This document shows, one piece after another, positions 48,305 to 59,589 of a stretch of DNA of 64,000 nucleotides (its first letter is position 1; each line of letters opens with the position of its first letter). A program made the position numbers and the translations under genes. Location of the stretch: positions 154,043 to 218,042 of the forward strand of contig DKOR01000035.1 of the NCBI GenBank assembly GCA_002470825.1. Reading direction: 5' to 3'. Source of the stretch: Thiotrichaceae bacterium UBA7357 (GTDB lineage Bacteria > Pseudomonadota > Gammaproteobacteria > Eutrophobiales > Eutrophobiaceae). A model generated the notes under the pieces. That model ran no database searches. It was not told the origin of the DNA and worked only from the letters and a program-made list of their open reading frames with translations.

Positions 48305-48955
48305 TTAGTAATTCTCTATTAGCCTTTCATCTATCACATCTATGTTAGCTGGAATTTCGAAATCAAATTGTCCGCTAGGCATTTTAATATTTTTTTTTAC
48401 TTCATCGAAATCAATTCGTGTAGTTTGATCAAGATTATCAGTAATAATCATCATTCCTAGTTTACTGGCATCAAAGCCTACACGAATATTTTTGTAATAT
48501 GCATCCAAATCGCGGGGTACTAGCTCTACCCAATCAAAGCCTTCTATTTTGCCAAGTCCTCTTTGAATGAAATGTTTTTTAAATTTTGAATTACCTAGAA
48601 TAATTGCAGCAGGAGTTTTCTCGATAATATCGCTATCGAAGTTTCTAACTGTAAGCTGTTCCAGATCTTCATCTAACATCCACAACACTTTACCATTAGT
48701 TATTATTTTTTGAACATAAGGTTCTTTATAGTGCCAATTAAACTTGTTGGGTTGTTGCAGATACAAAGTTCCCGTCATTTTTTCAATTTGTTCTCCATCC
48801 TCATTCAGTAATGTTTGCGTAAAGTCAGCAGACAATGTTTCAAACTCTTTAAAAAAATCTTTCAGAGGTTCAAATAGTTCCTCGGCTGATATGAGTGTGC
48901 TAGTCAAAATTAAAATTATCGAAAGCAATTTATAATTAGACATGTCAGTATTCAA
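48305..48955 (-). CDS. lolA: Outer-membrane lipoprotein carrier protein LolA
   Basis: LolA ferries lipoproteins across the periplasm from LolCDE to LolB. The 216 residues have a signal peptide (cleavage near SAEE, about residue 24), then [36 protein letters not shown] and [14 protein letters not shown], which follow the LolA pattern. Its start overlaps the end of ftsK by four bases, the standard ftsK-lolA pair. Confidence 0.95.
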   Translation of the reverse strand: MNTDMSNYKLLSIILILTSTLISAEELFEPLKDFFKEFETLSADFTQTLLNEDGEQIEKMTGTLYLQQPNKFNWHYKEPYVQKIITNGKVLWMLDEDLEQLTVRNFDSDIIEKTPAAIILGNSKFKKHFIQRGLGKIEGFDWVELVPRDLDAYYKNIRVGFDASKLGMMIITDNLDQTTRIDFDEVKKNIKMPSGQFDFEIPANIDVIDERLIENY

Positions 48956-51258
48956 TTAATAGATGGTGGTGATGCAGCCAAAACTTCTCGACTACCATTC
49001 GACTCCAATGGCCCAACTAGCCCACTATTTTCCATTTCTTCTACAATTCTTGCAGCACGGTTATAACCGACTTTTAATCTTCTTTGTATGTATGATATTG
49101 AAGCCTTTCGCGTTTCTGTTACGATTCTCACCGCTTCATCATAGAGAGGGTCCATATCGTCACTTGAGATATCAAGTCCTGGTATCGCATTTGCACCACC
49201 ATCAGAGGGCCCACGTAAGATTTCATCAACATATTCAGGTATTCCTCTCGATTTAAGATCATTGACAACTTTGTGAACTTCTTCATCTGATACAAATGCA
49301 CCATGAACTCGTTCAGGAAGATTTGTACCGGGAGATAAATACAACATATCACCATGGCCTAATAATTGCTCCGCACCCATTTGGTCGAGAATCGTTCTTG
49401 AATCAATCTTCGAAGAAACCTGAAAAGCTATTCGTGTGGGTACATTTGCTTTAATCAAACCAGTAATGACATCTACTGATGGCCGTTGTGTGGCTAATAT
49501 TAAATGTACACCCGCCGCTCTCGCCTTTTGAGCAAGTCTAGCGATAAGTTCTTCTACCTTCTTACCCACCGTCATCATCATATCAGCTAATTCGTCGATG
49601 ATTACGATAACGAAGGGTAACTTTTCTAAATAGCGTTTCTCATCATCTTCACTGATAGGTTTATAAGTGGGATCTGGTATCGGATTACCACTATCGATAG
49701 CATCACTGACTTTTTTGTTATACCCAGTTATATTTCTGACACCAAGTTCAGACATCAGCTTGTAACGTCGCTCCATTTCAGCAACACACCACCGAAGCGC
49801 ATTTGCTGCTTCTTTCATATCTGTTACTACAGGTGCCAGTAGATTGGGAATACCTTCATAAACTGACAATTCAAGCATTTTTGGATCGATCATTATTAAA
49901 CGAACTTCCATTGCCGTAGCTTTATAAAGCAAACTCAAAATCATGGCATTCAATGCAACTGATTTCCCAGACCCTGTAGTACCTGCAACTAATAGATGTG
50001 GCATCTTACCCAGATCTGTTACTACCGGCTTGCCACTGATATCTTTGCCTAGGGCCAGTACCATAGGTGATTTAACGGACTCATATTCCTTCGTATTTAA
50101 GATCTCACCCAGAGTTACAAGCTCACGATTTTCATTTGGAATCTCCAGACCGATATAAGGTTTTCCGGGAATAACATCGACAACTCTAACGCTTATAACA
50201 GCTAAAGAACGTGCTAAATCTTTTGAAAGATTAATAATTTGACTACCCTTTACACCAGGGGCAGGATTTAATTCGAAACGAGTTATGACAGGGCCAGGAT
50301 GGACAGCGACAACCTCAACAGACACACCAAAATCTTTTAATTTTAATTCAACTTGCCTTGATATAGCTTCTAATGCTTCTTTAGAATATTGAGTTTTTTT
50401 TGGTGGTGGCTCATCAAGTAAATTTAATGGCGGCAAGATAGTTTCAGATAGTGGCTCAAACAAATTTTCTTGTTTTTCCTTGATAGCGCGAATACCGATT
50501 TCAACCTCATGCCTGATAGGTTCGATTTTTGGTGGAATCCTATGTCCAATTATCTCCTGTTCTTGTTTGTAATTCTGCTCTCGATCCTTTTTCACACGTC
50601 GTCCTGCTGCCCAATCATTAAAAGAAGCCAGTCTATTCCTTGAGACATTAATAATATTCAAGGTGTAACGTCCCGTAGAATCCATAAATAAAAACCAAGA
50701 TAGTCCTGTATAGAGAGTCAAACCTATAATGAAACTTGCCAACATTAATAGAGTACTGCCTATCTTACCCGTAGTACTCAGCAAAAATGAACCAACTACG
50801 TCACCTAAAAGGCCACCGGCACCTTTGACTTCGTAAGGTAGTATATTTCCAGCATAAAAGTGCATCCAAGCAATGCCACACCCACCAAAAATACTTAATA
50901 TCACACCTAGAGCTCTAATAGAAAGTAAGAGTCCATTGAAAGATTCGTTTTTATATCTTGATTGAAGTAAACGCCAACCACTAATCAATATCAAGATTGA
51001 AAAGAGATATCCGAAATAACCAAACACGTAAAGAATAATATCTGCTATCCAAGCACCTACAGTCCCAGCACCATTATGAACTTCATGAACTGTTACAGAA
51101 TGTGACCAACCAGGATCATCTGGATGGTATGTAAATAGCGCAAGAAATAGAAAAATTGCAATAATTAAAGAAGCAAAGACCATCACCTCTCTGGCATTAG
51201 TGATTAAATTGCCAGCGATAGCTTTACTTTGATTTTGTTTACGTGATGCTTGTGACAC
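48952..51258 (-). CDS. ftsK: DNA translocase FtsK
   Basis: FtsK anchors at the septum and pumps chromosome ends apart. The 768 residues have four membrane helices in the first 190 residues, a short linker, the RecA-like motor with Walker A GTTGSGKS near 425-432 and Walker [14 protein letters not shown]-terminal gamma winged-helix domain ([23 protein letters not shown]) recognises KOPS. The linker is much shorter than in E. coli (1329 residues), as in many species. It overlaps lolA. Confidence 0.97.
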   Translation of the reverse strand: MSQASRKQNQSKAIAGNLITNAREVMVFASLIIAIFLFLALFTYHPDDPGWSHSVTVHEVHNGAGTVGAWIADIILYVFGYFGYLFSILILISGWRLLQSRYKNESFNGLLLSIRALGVILSIFGGCGIAWMHFYAGNILPYEVKGAGGLLGDVVGSFLLSTTGKIGSTLLMLASFIIGLTLYTGLSWFLFMDSTGRYTLNIINVSRNRLASFNDWAAGRRVKKDREQNYKQEQEIIGHRIPPKIEPIRHEVEIGIRAIKEKQENLFEPLSETILPPLNLLDEPPPKKTQYSKEALEAISRQVELKLKDFGVSVEVVAVHPGPVITRFELNPAPGVKGSQIINLSKDLARSLAVISVRVVDVIPGKPYIGLEIPNENRELVTLGEILNTKEYESVKSPMVLALGKDISGKPVVTDLGKMPHLLVAGTTGSGKSVALNAMILSLLYKATAMEVRLIMIDPKMLELSVYEGIPNLLAPVVTDMKEAANALRWCVAEMERRYKLMSELGVRNITGYNKKVSDAIDSGNPIPDPTYKPISEDDEKRYLEKLPFVIVIIDELADMMMTVGKKVEELIARLAQKARAAGVHLILATQRPSVDVITGLIKANVPTRIAFQVSSKIDSRTILDQMGAEQLLGHGDMLYLSPGTNLPERVHGAFVSDEEVHKVVNDLKSRGIPEYVDEILRGPSDGGANAIPGLDISSDDMDPLYDEAVRIVTETRKASISYIQRRLKVGYNRAARIVEEMENSGLVGPLESNGSREVLAASPPSIN

Positions 51259-51426
51259 ATTAATCCTTTTTAGTAGATAATAACTGTAATTATATGTTTA
51301 TTAAGAGACTTTTTAAACTAAAAATTAAGAATAAATTCATATGTATATTTCGTACTTATTTTATTGATTATAGTGCATTAAGTTTAGTTTTATACTTTAT
51401 ATGATTAGACACAGTCTAAGTCATAA

Positions 51427-52434
<1,008 letters not shown>

Positions 52435-52461
52435 ATAAACAAAACATTCTACTTTTCATAA

Positions 52462-52490
52462 AGGAAGCACTGGTTTGATCAGCGCTTCCT
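52462..52490 (+). promoter_or_regulatory. Stem-loop between trxB and the hydrolase gene
   Basis: AGGAAGC (52462-52468) pairs with GCTTCCT (52484-52490); CTG/CAG inside can extend the stem beyond one A-C mismatch. There is no T-run. It ends 5 bases before the hydrolase ATG, and its 5' arm contains the only purine-rich segment nearby, so it may affect translation of that gene. Confidence 0.5.
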
Positions 52491-52495
52491 GAACA

Positions 52496-53338
52496 ATGAC
52501 TGTTATATTCAAACGCATAATCCTTTCTTTTTTTTTTGTTATTATTACAGTCTGGATTTTACTATCATTATTACTCTATTTCTATCAATCTAATTTCATT
52601 TTCCATCCGAAAAATAGTATTGTTTCATCTCCTGATCTTCTATCGCTCGAATATGAAGAGCTCACATTAAACACAATCGATAACATACAGATAAATGCAT
52701 GGTGGATTCCACACCCTGAAGCAAGAGCAACGCTACTTTTTCTTCACGGTAATGCAGGCAATATTTCACATCGCCTTGATAGTATCAATATTTTTCACCA
52801 ACTAAGCTTATCCGTTTTAATTATCGATTATCGCGGTTATGGAAAAAGTACTGGCGAACCCTCGGAGCAAGGCACCTATATCGATGCAGAAACGGCCTGG
52901 AATTATTTAACTACTGAAAAAAATATTGAAAGCGACAGTATAATTATTTTCGGCCGTTCATTAGGTGGCGCAGTAGCTAGTTGGCTCGCTGAAAGACATG
53001 CCTCAATAGGCTTAATTCTAGAATCAAGTTTCACCTCAATCGCCGACATTGGAAAACATTACTACCCTTACCTGCCAACTAGTTTATTAGCTCGTATCAA
53101 ATATTCCTCTATGACTAGAATAGCGAATATAAAATCACCAATCTTGATCATTCATAGCATGCATGATGAGATAATCCCATACAAACATGGCAAAGATCTG
53201 TTTACTGAAGCATTAAAAGAAATGACAACACCAAAATATTTTCTAGACATTATAGGAGATCATAATAAAGGGTTCTTGCTGAGCAATAAGAAATATACTG
53301 ATGGCCTAGATAGTTTCATAACTGATATTATTCAGTAA
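52496..53338 (+). CDS. Membrane-anchored alpha/beta hydrolase (BEM46/ABHD13-like)
   Basis: A 280-residue protein with one N-terminal membrane segment (about 9-32) and an alpha/beta-hydrolase fold: LFLHGNAGNISHR (oxyanion loop), LIIDYRGYGKSTGEPSEQG, the nucleophile serine in IFGRSLGGAVA, an aspartate in HSMHDEIIPY and a histidine in GDHNKGF. This matches the Bem46/YfhR group of unknown physiological substrate. Its TAA overlaps the ATG of the next gene (TAATG). Confidence 0.88.
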   Translation: MTVIFKRIILSFFFVIITVWILLSLLLYFYQSNFIFHPKNSIVSSPDLLSLEYEELTLNTIDNIQINAWWIPHPEARATLLFLHGNAGNISHRLDSINIFHQLSLSVLIIDYRGYGKSTGEPSEQGTYIDAETAWNYLTTEKNIESDSIIIFGRSLGGAVASWLAERHASIGLILESSFTSIADIGKHYYPYLPTSLLARIKYSSMTRIANIKSPILIIHSMHDEIIPYKHGKDLFTEALKEMTTPKYFLDIIGDHNKGFLLSNKKYTDGLDSFITDIIQ

Positions 53339-54822
53339 TGAAATTACTATCGTTCATTATAAGAACAGGTAATAAACTACCCGATCCAACTACTATCTTC
53401 TTTATGGGTATAATTACTATTATTGTTCTTTCAACAATAATCGCAAATCTAGGTTGGAGTGTTGTTGATCCAAAAGGCAATACCATCGTCCCATTCAGTC
53501 TCATCTCTTCTGAAGGTGCTTGGTGGTTTTTATCAACAGCAGTAGAAAACTTTATTAGTTTTCCTCCTCTTGGTATTGTATTAGTCGGCATGTTAGGAAT
53601 TGGCCTTGCGGAAAAAACTGGCTTCCTCCCTGCGTTATTGCATTTTTCAATAACGCATGTTCACCATCGTTTATTAACACCTGCAACCATGCTCCTCGGT
53701 ATCATATCATCGGTAGCATTAGATGCTGGTTATGTTGTACTCATTCCAATAGCCGCTGCGCTTTATATTGCAGCAGGACGTTCACCACTAACTGGAATCG
53801 CTGTTTCATTTGCAGGCGTTTCTGCAGGTTTTAGTGCAAATCTATTCATAACAGCACTGGATCCGCTGCTAGCTGGATTTACACAAGCTAGTGCACAAAT
53901 AATTGATGCAAAATACCAAGTTGCCATCACCGGTAACTGGTGGTTCATGATTATCTCAACCATCGTCTTGACTTTCGTCGGTTGGTTTGTGACAGAACGC
54001 TTTGTAGAACCTGCAATTGAAGGTGTTGCCGATCAAAATCTCGATGATAATTATGATGTACTCAATAAGACAGAAAAGCGAGCATTACTCTATTCGGTGT
54101 TATCAGCATTTATATTACTAATCGCCTTATTTTTTGCCATTACATCAACTAGTGGTCCTCTCTTTGGCATAGGCAAACGTTTCGACCGTTGGATAGAAGC
54201 AACTGTCCCCTTATTATTTATCCTTTTTTTTATTCCTGGTTTAATCTATGGCACTCTCGCGGGTAAGATTAAGAATGATCGTGATGTTGCCAATATGCTC
54301 GGTGAGGTTATGGCGCGATTAGGACCCTATATCGTACTGGCATTTTTCGCCGCTCAATTTATCGCTGCGTTTAATCAATCTGGGCTTGGTCAGATGCTCG
54401 CTGTCGCAGGTGGTCAGTTCCTTCGCCAACTGATGGTGCAAAATGAATTATTGCTAAGCTGTTTTGTCTTGATGGTCGTGATGATCAACCTTGTGATTGG
54501 ATCCTCTTCAGCAAAGTATGCTTTTTTTGCTCCTGTATTTGTGCCTATGCTAATGCAGGTTGGTATCAGCCCCGAACTCACACAAGCGGCTTATCGTGTT
54601 GGTGATTCAGTTAGCAATATCATAACCCCAATGAATCCTTATATGATAATCATTATTGTTGAGGTGCGAAAATACGCACGAGGTTCGGGGCTCGGTACGG
54701 TCGTGGCCATGATGTTGCCCTATAGCATCACATTTTTAATTATATGGTTAATATTACTATTTGTATGGATCAATACGGGATTACCCTTAGGTCCCGGTGG
54801 AAACCTGTACTATAAATTCTAG
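53338..54822 (+). CDS. AbgT family transporter
   Basis: A 494-residue inner-membrane protein with about 11-13 hydrophobic segments. It starts with a short ionic end and RTGNKLPDPTTIFFMGI, and has ISSVALDAGYVVLIPIAAALY, GVSAGFSANLF, and the late NLVIGSSSAKYAFFAPVFVPM and VGDSVSNIITPMNPY motifs of AbgT proteins. Relatives take up p-aminobenzoyl-glutamate or export sulfonamides; which applies here is unknown. It is translationally coupled to the upstream hydrolase. The fold has no N-terminal truncation. Confidence 0.93.
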   Translation: MKLLSFIIRTGNKLPDPTTIFFMGIITIIVLSTIIANLGWSVVDPKGNTIVPFSLISSEGAWWFLSTAVENFISFPPLGIVLVGMLGIGLAEKTGFLPALLHFSITHVHHRLLTPATMLLGIISSVALDAGYVVLIPIAAALYIAAGRSPLTGIAVSFAGVSAGFSANLFITALDPLLAGFTQASAQIIDAKYQVAITGNWWFMIISTIVLTFVGWFVTERFVEPAIEGVADQNLDDNYDVLNKTEKRALLYSVLSAFILLIALFFAITSTSGPLFGIGKRFDRWIEATVPLLFILFFIPGLIYGTLAGKIKNDRDVANMLGEVMARLGPYIVLAFFAAQFIAAFNQSGLGQMLAVAGGQFLRQLMVQNELLLSCFVLMVVMINLVIGSSSAKYAFFAPVFVPMLMQVGISPELTQAAYRVGDSVSNIITPMNPYMIIIIVEVRKYARGSGLGTVVAMMLPYSITFLIIWLILLFVWINTGLPLGPGGNLYYKF

Positions 54823-54898
54823 TGAAAAGCATAAACCATGCTATGATTCGCCCGCTTTAGTATCAAGCGTAAAACTAAAATAGGCATAAATACCAGAA

Positions 54899-55237
54899 AT
54901 GTTAGAAAATAATATCTACAAAGTTATCTTTCACAATCAAGGCAAGATCTTTGAAGTCTATGCCAAGAGTGTACATCACGATGCCATGTTTGGTTTCATT
55001 GAAATTGAAGAACTTGTTTTTGGAGAAAAGACAACTGTTGTTGTTGACCCCACCGAAGAAAGTCTTAAAAATGAATTTGAAGGTGTAGAAAGAAGCTTCA
55101 TACCCTTGCATTCAATTATACGCATCGATGAAGTCAAAAAGCATGGTACGGCAAAGATTACAGAGGGAGCATCAAAAGAAGGAAATATCATGCCTTTTCC
55201 TGTTTACACCAAATCAACTGGTGATTCTGACACATAG
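54899..55237 (+). CDS. DUF1820-type protein
   Basis: A 112-residue protein with the pattern IYKVIFHNQGKIFEVYAK, FGFIEIEELVFGE and RSFIPLHSIIRIDEV, which I recognise as the conserved small protein family labelled DUF1820 in gammaproteobacteria. It has no signal peptide. Function is unknown. A likely -10 (TATGAT at about 54841) followed by a GC-rich stretch lies upstream, so it may be transcribed on its own. Confidence 0.82.
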   Translation: MLENNIYKVIFHNQGKIFEVYAKSVHHDAMFGFIEIEELVFGEKTTVVVDPTEESLKNEFEGVERSFIPLHSIIRIDEVKKHGTAKITEGASKEGNIMPFPVYTKSTGDSDT

Positions 55238-55291
55238 TTTTTGATATTTTAAAGTACCAGCAATCAAAATATACAGGAAAAAGATTATGTA

Positions 55292-56299
55292 CTAGTCAAA
55301 TGAATCAAATTCATTTAATAATGTGTATACATGTGCATTCACTGCACTGGCAGTACCCTTCAAGTCGTATCCACCTTCTAATATTGAAACAATTCGACCA
55401 TCACAGTGTGTATTTGCAATTCTCATAACAATCTTTGTCATAGTTGCAAATCCAGTATCTGTGATATCGAAACATCCGAGTAAATCATGAGTGCGGCTAT
55501 CAAAACCAGCTGAAATCAATATTAAATCCGGCTTAAATCTATTTGCGGCGGGCATTAGAATCGAATTATAAATATCAACAATAGTTTGGTCATTAGTCCC
55601 GCAGGGAAGATGTACATTAATATTATAACCTAACCCTCTGCCTTTTCCCTTCTTAATAGGATCACCTGTGCCAGGATAAGCGTAGAAGTCATGTGTTGAA
55701 AAAAACAAAACACTAGGGTCATCATAAAACATTTCTTCCGTTGCATTACCATGATGATAATCCCAATCAATTATTAAAATATTTTCTAAACCATACTTCT
55801 TTTGTGCATAACGGGCTGCTATAGCAACTGTATTATAGTAACAAAACCCCTCTTCTTTACCTGTATTCAAAGCGTGATGGCCTGGTGGTCTTGTTGCACA
55901 AAATGCATTATTTATTGCACTAGTAGACACCTGATCTACCGCTGCGAGGCATCCACGCACAGCTGCTACTGCTACTTCGTGTGAGATCGGCATATTATTT
56001 TTAATTGATGCAATATGTAATTCGCTATGAACTGCTTTTAACCAGTCTCCAATTTCTGGCTTAAGACTAACTTGAATTAAATCATTCCAAATATCTGACT
56101 CTTCCATAATATTTTGGATGTATTTCATTCGTTCTGGCGTTTCGGGATGTCCAGGGGCAATATGGTGCAACAGAAATATTGGATCATTAACATAGCCAGT
56201 CTTATTTAAAACTTTGAGCCTTTCCGCACCAGAAACTCGATGGTAAAAAGATATCAAGAAAGTTGATAAAATACTGCTCATGAAAATTCTTCGATTCAT
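55292..56299 (-). CDS. Exported histone-deacetylase-fold zinc hydrolase
   Basis: A 335-residue member of the arginase/deacetylase superfamily: RPPGHHAL (paired histidines), GFCYYNTVAIAA, IDWDYHHGNATEEMF (zinc-binding Asp and His), FFSTHDFYAYPGTG and LISAGFDSR (second zinc aspartate). The N-terminus NRRIFMSSILSTFLIS and cleavage near VSGA looks like a Tat export signal. Cytoplasmic relatives act on acetylated lysines or polyamines; the substrate here is unknown. It is not in an obvious operon. Confidence 0.88.
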   Translation of the reverse strand: MNRRIFMSSILSTFLISFYHRVSGAERLKVLNKTGYVNDPIFLLHHIAPGHPETPERMKYIQNIMEESDIWNDLIQVSLKPEIGDWLKAVHSELHIASIKNNMPISHEVAVAAVRGCLAAVDQVSTSAINNAFCATRPPGHHALNTGKEEGFCYYNTVAIAARYAQKKYGLENILIIDWDYHHGNATEEMFYDDPSVLFFSTHDFYAYPGTGDPIKKGKGRGLGYNINVHLPCGTNDQTIVDIYNSILMPAANRFKPDLILISAGFDSRTHDLLGCFDITDTGFATMTKIVMRIANTHCDGRIVSILEGGYDLKGTASAVNAHVYTLLNEFDSFD

Positions 56300-56404
56300 T
56301 TTATCTGTAAAAATTGTTGATTTAGAAAATAGTCTGTATAGAGTGACTAAATATATACTAATTCCAATCTAACGTGACTAATAATTTAAACGTAAACAAC
56401 AGTA

Positions 56405-56926
56405 ATGAAGATTCTCCCAAATAGCTTTTCTACAATTTCTTTCGTATCTATTTTGCTGCTCTTATCCTTTTCATCAGTAGCAGAATGGGAAGTGATAACT
56501 CATACAAACACAAATAATGAGACTCAAACACAAGTTGCTTTTAATGAGAATAAAAGTGGGTATACCCTTGAAATATATAAAGATAGTGTAGAGGCGATTC
56601 GTCTACGATTTAGTTTAAAGACAAAATTTGATGTGTTTTCTAAAGAAATTTGTCCGTCCTATCAAATTGACACTAATATGATCGTTAATCGTTCCATTAA
56701 TGAGGCCCCTTGTCTGACTGATAAAGTTTGGAGTGAATATATTTTGGCTTATGTCAACAACTCCAATGTCACTTCTTCAAAACTTGATGCATTTATGAAC
56801 GGCAGCAAAGTCATATTTCGCTTTATGCTTGAAAATGGTAGCTATATGGAAACAGAATTTTCTTTAGACGGATCTAAAAGAGCAACTCTTAGCGTGCTCG
56901 GTGACAACATCACGACTAACCCTTAA
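56405..56926 (+). CDS. Secreted protein of unknown function
   Basis: I do not recognise this 173-residue protein. A signal peptide is clear (ISFVSILLLLSFSSVA, cleavage before EWEV, about residue 27). The mature part is predicted beta-rich, with two cysteines in KEICPS and EAPCLTD about 20 residues apart, likely a disulfide. It lies 12 bases before the GNAT-like gene in the same direction and may share its transcript. Confidence 0.7.
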   Translation: MKILPNSFSTISFVSILLLLSFSSVAEWEVITHTNTNNETQTQVAFNENKSGYTLEIYKDSVEAIRLRFSLKTKFDVFSKEICPSYQIDTNMIVNRSINEAPCLTDKVWSEYILAYVNNSNVTSSKLDAFMNGSKVIFRFMLENGSYMETEFSLDGSKRATLSVLGDNITTNP

Positions 56927-56937
56927 ATAGTTTACAA

Positions 56938-58071
56938 ATGCATAAATGGCGTTTTCTTGATGGTTTAGACACTATAACCTGCAATCAATGGCAAGTTTTA
57001 GATACTCGAGGTAATCCATTCCTTTCACATGCTTTTTTATCCGGTCTTGAAAAATTTGATTGTTTAAATAACCAAAATTGGCGTCCCTGTCATATCATTA
57101 TTGAAGAAGAAAATGAATTACTTGGCGTTATGCCCTTATATATAAAAGAAGATTCATATGGTGAATTTGTTTTTGATTGGGCTTGGGCGGAGGCTTATCA
57201 TCGAGCCGGTAAAAATTACTATCCTAAAGTCGTTTCTTCAATTCCCTTTACGCCCGTTGCTGGTCCAAGATTGTTAGTCAATAAATCATATGATAGTGAA
57301 GTAATTAAACAAGAGTTATTAGACGCAGCATTAACCATGATAAATGATAAATCTTATTCTTCACTTCATGTGCTATTCCCTGATAAAGATGATTTAAATT
57401 CACTAACAAATAACGCGGGATTAAAACGACTAACTATTCAATATCATTGGACTAATAATGGCTATCGTGACTTTCAAGATTTCACTGATTCTCTAACATC
57501 AAAAAAACGTAAAAAGATAGTTAAAGAACGTCGAGATATTAAAAATTCAGGAATAGAAATTGAACACCTAAATGGTAATGAGATTAGCGATACGCAATGG
57601 TATGCGTTTTATCAATTTTACTGTCAGACATTTTATAATAAGTGGGGTGAACCACGTCTGACGCTAGATTTTTTCAAGCATATTGGTAAAGTGTTACCGC
57701 AACAAACTTTACTAATACTGGCTAAAAAGGACGAATTTTATATTGCTGGTGCATTTGCAATGTCTGATCAAAATACTCTCTATGGACGCCATTGGGGGTG
57801 TAATCAGTATGTGCCTTATTTGCATTTCGAATTATGCTACTATCAGACGATAGAGTATACAATACAAAAAAAATTACGATGCCTGGATGCCGGTGTTCAA
57901 GGAGAACATAAATTGGCTCGCGGCTTCCACCCGATTGAAATGACATCTGTTCATTGGATTAAGGAAGAAGGCTTTCAAGATGCTATAGCTAACTATCTAG
58001 ACAGAGAAATGCAAATGATGCAAGAACAGACTAAAATGCTGAAATCACATTTACCGTTTAAATTAAACTAA
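56938..58071 (+). CDS. GNAT/FemAB-like N-acyltransferase (DUF482 type)
   Basis: A 377-residue protein with the pattern of the DUF482 peptidogalycan-type family: NPFLSHAFLSGLEK near the start, EFVFDWAWAEAYHRAGKNYYPK, SIPFTPVAGPR, KRKKIVKERRDI and GRHWGCNQYVPYLHFELCYYQ. The fold is a double GNAT as in FemX and leucyl/phenylalanyl transferases. It directly precedes aat, which shares that fold, with 10 bases between. Substrate unknown. Confidence 0.85.
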   Translation: MHKWRFLDGLDTITCNQWQVLDTRGNPFLSHAFLSGLEKFDCLNNQNWRPCHIIIEEENELLGVMPLYIKEDSYGEFVFDWAWAEAYHRAGKNYYPKVVSSIPFTPVAGPRLLVNKSYDSEVIKQELLDAALTMINDKSYSSLHVLFPDKDDLNSLTNNAGLKRLTIQYHWTNNGYRDFQDFTDSLTSKKRKKIVKERRDIKNSGIEIEHLNGNEISDTQWYAFYQFYCQTFYNKWGEPRLTLDFFKHIGKVLPQQTLLILAKKDEFYIAGAFAMSDQNTLYGRHWGCNQYVPYLHFELCYYQTIEYTIQKKLRCLDAGVQGEHKLARGFHPIEMTSVHWIKEEGFQDAIANYLDREMQMMQEQTKMLKSHLPFKLN

Positions 58072-58081
58072 CCGTACTACA

Positions 58082-58801
58082 GTGACTAATCATAAAGAAG
58101 AGACAAATAAACTTTTTTTGTTTAAAAAAAATACGTTAGCCACAAATTTTCCAGACATCAATGAAGCACTCATTGAACCAGATGGTTTAGTTGCCTTGGG
58201 TGGTGATCTATCTGTAAAAAGATTACTTGACGCCTATTCTCATGGTATTTTTCCATGGTTTAATAAGGATCAACCGATTCTGTGGTGGTCTCCTGACCCT
58301 AGATGTATATTAAAACCTAGTGAACTAAGGGTTTCACGTAGCTTGGCAAAAGTACTAAAAAAAGACAAATTCAATGTCACATTTAACACCGTATTTATAG
58401 ACGTTGTAAACGGTTGTGCCGCAGCTCGTAATGGAAAAGATGACACATGGATAACAGATGACATCAAACTTGCTTATCTAAACTTATTCAAAATGGGTTA
58501 CGCTCATTCCGTGGAATGTTGGTATGGAGAAAAGCTCGTAGGTGGTTTATATGGTCTCGCCATGGGCAAAGTCTTTTTTGGAGAATCCATGTTTAGTAAA
58601 GTATCTAATGCCTCAAAGATTGCTTTGTTAGTACTCGCACGTAATCTTCAAAGTATGAATTTTAAAATCATAGATTGTCAAGTGCATTCTCGTCATTTAC
58701 AAATGCTTGGCGCAAAAACTATACAAAGAAGCTTGTTTAGGAAAATTCTTGAACAGTATTGTAGTTATGAGAAAGTTGAATACTGGCAACTAACTGCGTA
58801 A
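58082..58801 (+). CDS. aat: Leucyl/phenylalanyl-tRNA-protein transferase
   Basis: Aat adds Leu or Phe to proteins with an N-terminal Lys or Arg, marking them for ClpAP. The 239 residues have FPDINEALIEPDGLVALGGDLS, YSHGIFPWF, ILWWSPDPRCIL, GCAA and the late GLAMGKVFFGESMFS and DCQVHSRHLQMLGA motifs. The start is GTG (58082). bpt follows after 5 bases. The clpS/clpA genes that often neighbour aat are not in this window. Confidence 0.97.
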   Translation: MTNHKEETNKLFLFKKNTLATNFPDINEALIEPDGLVALGGDLSVKRLLDAYSHGIFPWFNKDQPILWWSPDPRCILKPSELRVSRSLAKVLKKDKFNVTFNTVFIDVVNGCAAARNGKDDTWITDDIKLAYLNLFKMGYAHSVECWYGEKLVGGLYGLAMGKVFFGESMFSKVSNASKIALLVLARNLQSMNFKIIDCQVHSRHLQMLGAKTIQRSLFRKILEQYCSYEKVEYWQLTA

Positions 58802-58806
58802 TACCA

Positions 58807-59547
58807 ATGGATGACCAATCACATAAACTCAGGTTCTTTATAACTTCTCCGCACACTTGTAATTATCTGGATGATCGAGAGGCAACAAGTGTATTTGCCG
58901 ATCCTTATTTTCCGAAAGATAAAGAGCTTTATTCCAGACTAGTAACAAATGGATTTAGGCGTAGTGGAGAACATTTATATAAACCTCATTGTTCAAATTG
59001 TTCTGAATGCATCCCTGTGAGAATACCTGTTAATGAGTTTAAAATGCGTCGTAATCAGAAACGTACTTGGAAGCTCAATCAAGATTTAGACATAGGAAGA
59101 ATTAAAGCAACTTTTATAGAAGAGCATTTTCAGCTCTATACAAGGTATCAAACCAAACGTCACCCTAATGGTGGTATGGATGATTCAAATAGAGATGATT
59201 ATATAGAGTTTCTTTTAGCTAGCTGGTCTGATAGTTATCTATACGAATTCAGACTTAATAGTCAACTCCTAGCTGTGTCTGTAGTCGATGAATTAGACCA
59301 TGCCTATTCGGCTATATATACTTTTTTCGACCCTAATATGCAAAAACGTAGTCTGGGAAAATTTGCTATTCTCACGCTTATTGAAGAGTCAAAACTAGCT
59401 GGCTATTCCTCACTTTATCTGGGTTATTGGATTTCTTCTTGTGACAAAATGAAATACAAAGTTGATTACCGTCCGATAGAATGCTTAATTGATGAAAAAT
59501 GGAAGAAATTTAATACATTGTCACTTAATGACTTTGCAGTAGAGTAA
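58807..59547 (+). CDS. bpt: Aspartate/glutamate leucyltransferase Bpt (ATE family)
   Basis: Bpt transfers Leu to proteins with N-terminal Asp or Glu. The 246 residues show SPHTCNYLDDREA (conserved Cys), NGFRRSGEHLYKPHC, CSECIPVRIPV, RNQKRTWK, YQTKRHPNGGM and the late YLGYWISSCDKMKYK motif. It pairs with aat to cover primary and secondary destabilising N-termini of the bacterial N-degron pathway, and is followed by infA. Confidence 0.95.
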   Translation: MDDQSHKLRFFITSPHTCNYLDDREATSVFADPYFPKDKELYSRLVTNGFRRSGEHLYKPHCSNCSECIPVRIPVNEFKMRRNQKRTWKLNQDLDIGRIKATFIEEHFQLYTRYQTKRHPNGGMDDSNRDDYIEFLLASWSDSYLYEFRLNSQLLAVSVVDELDHAYSAIYTFFDPNMQKRSLGKFAILTLIEESKLAGYSSLYLGYWISSCDKMKYKVDYRPIECLIDEKWKKFNTLSLNDFAVE

Positions 59548-59589
59548 AATTAGTGCAGAATTCGCCCCTTTGAAAATAATGAGTATTAT

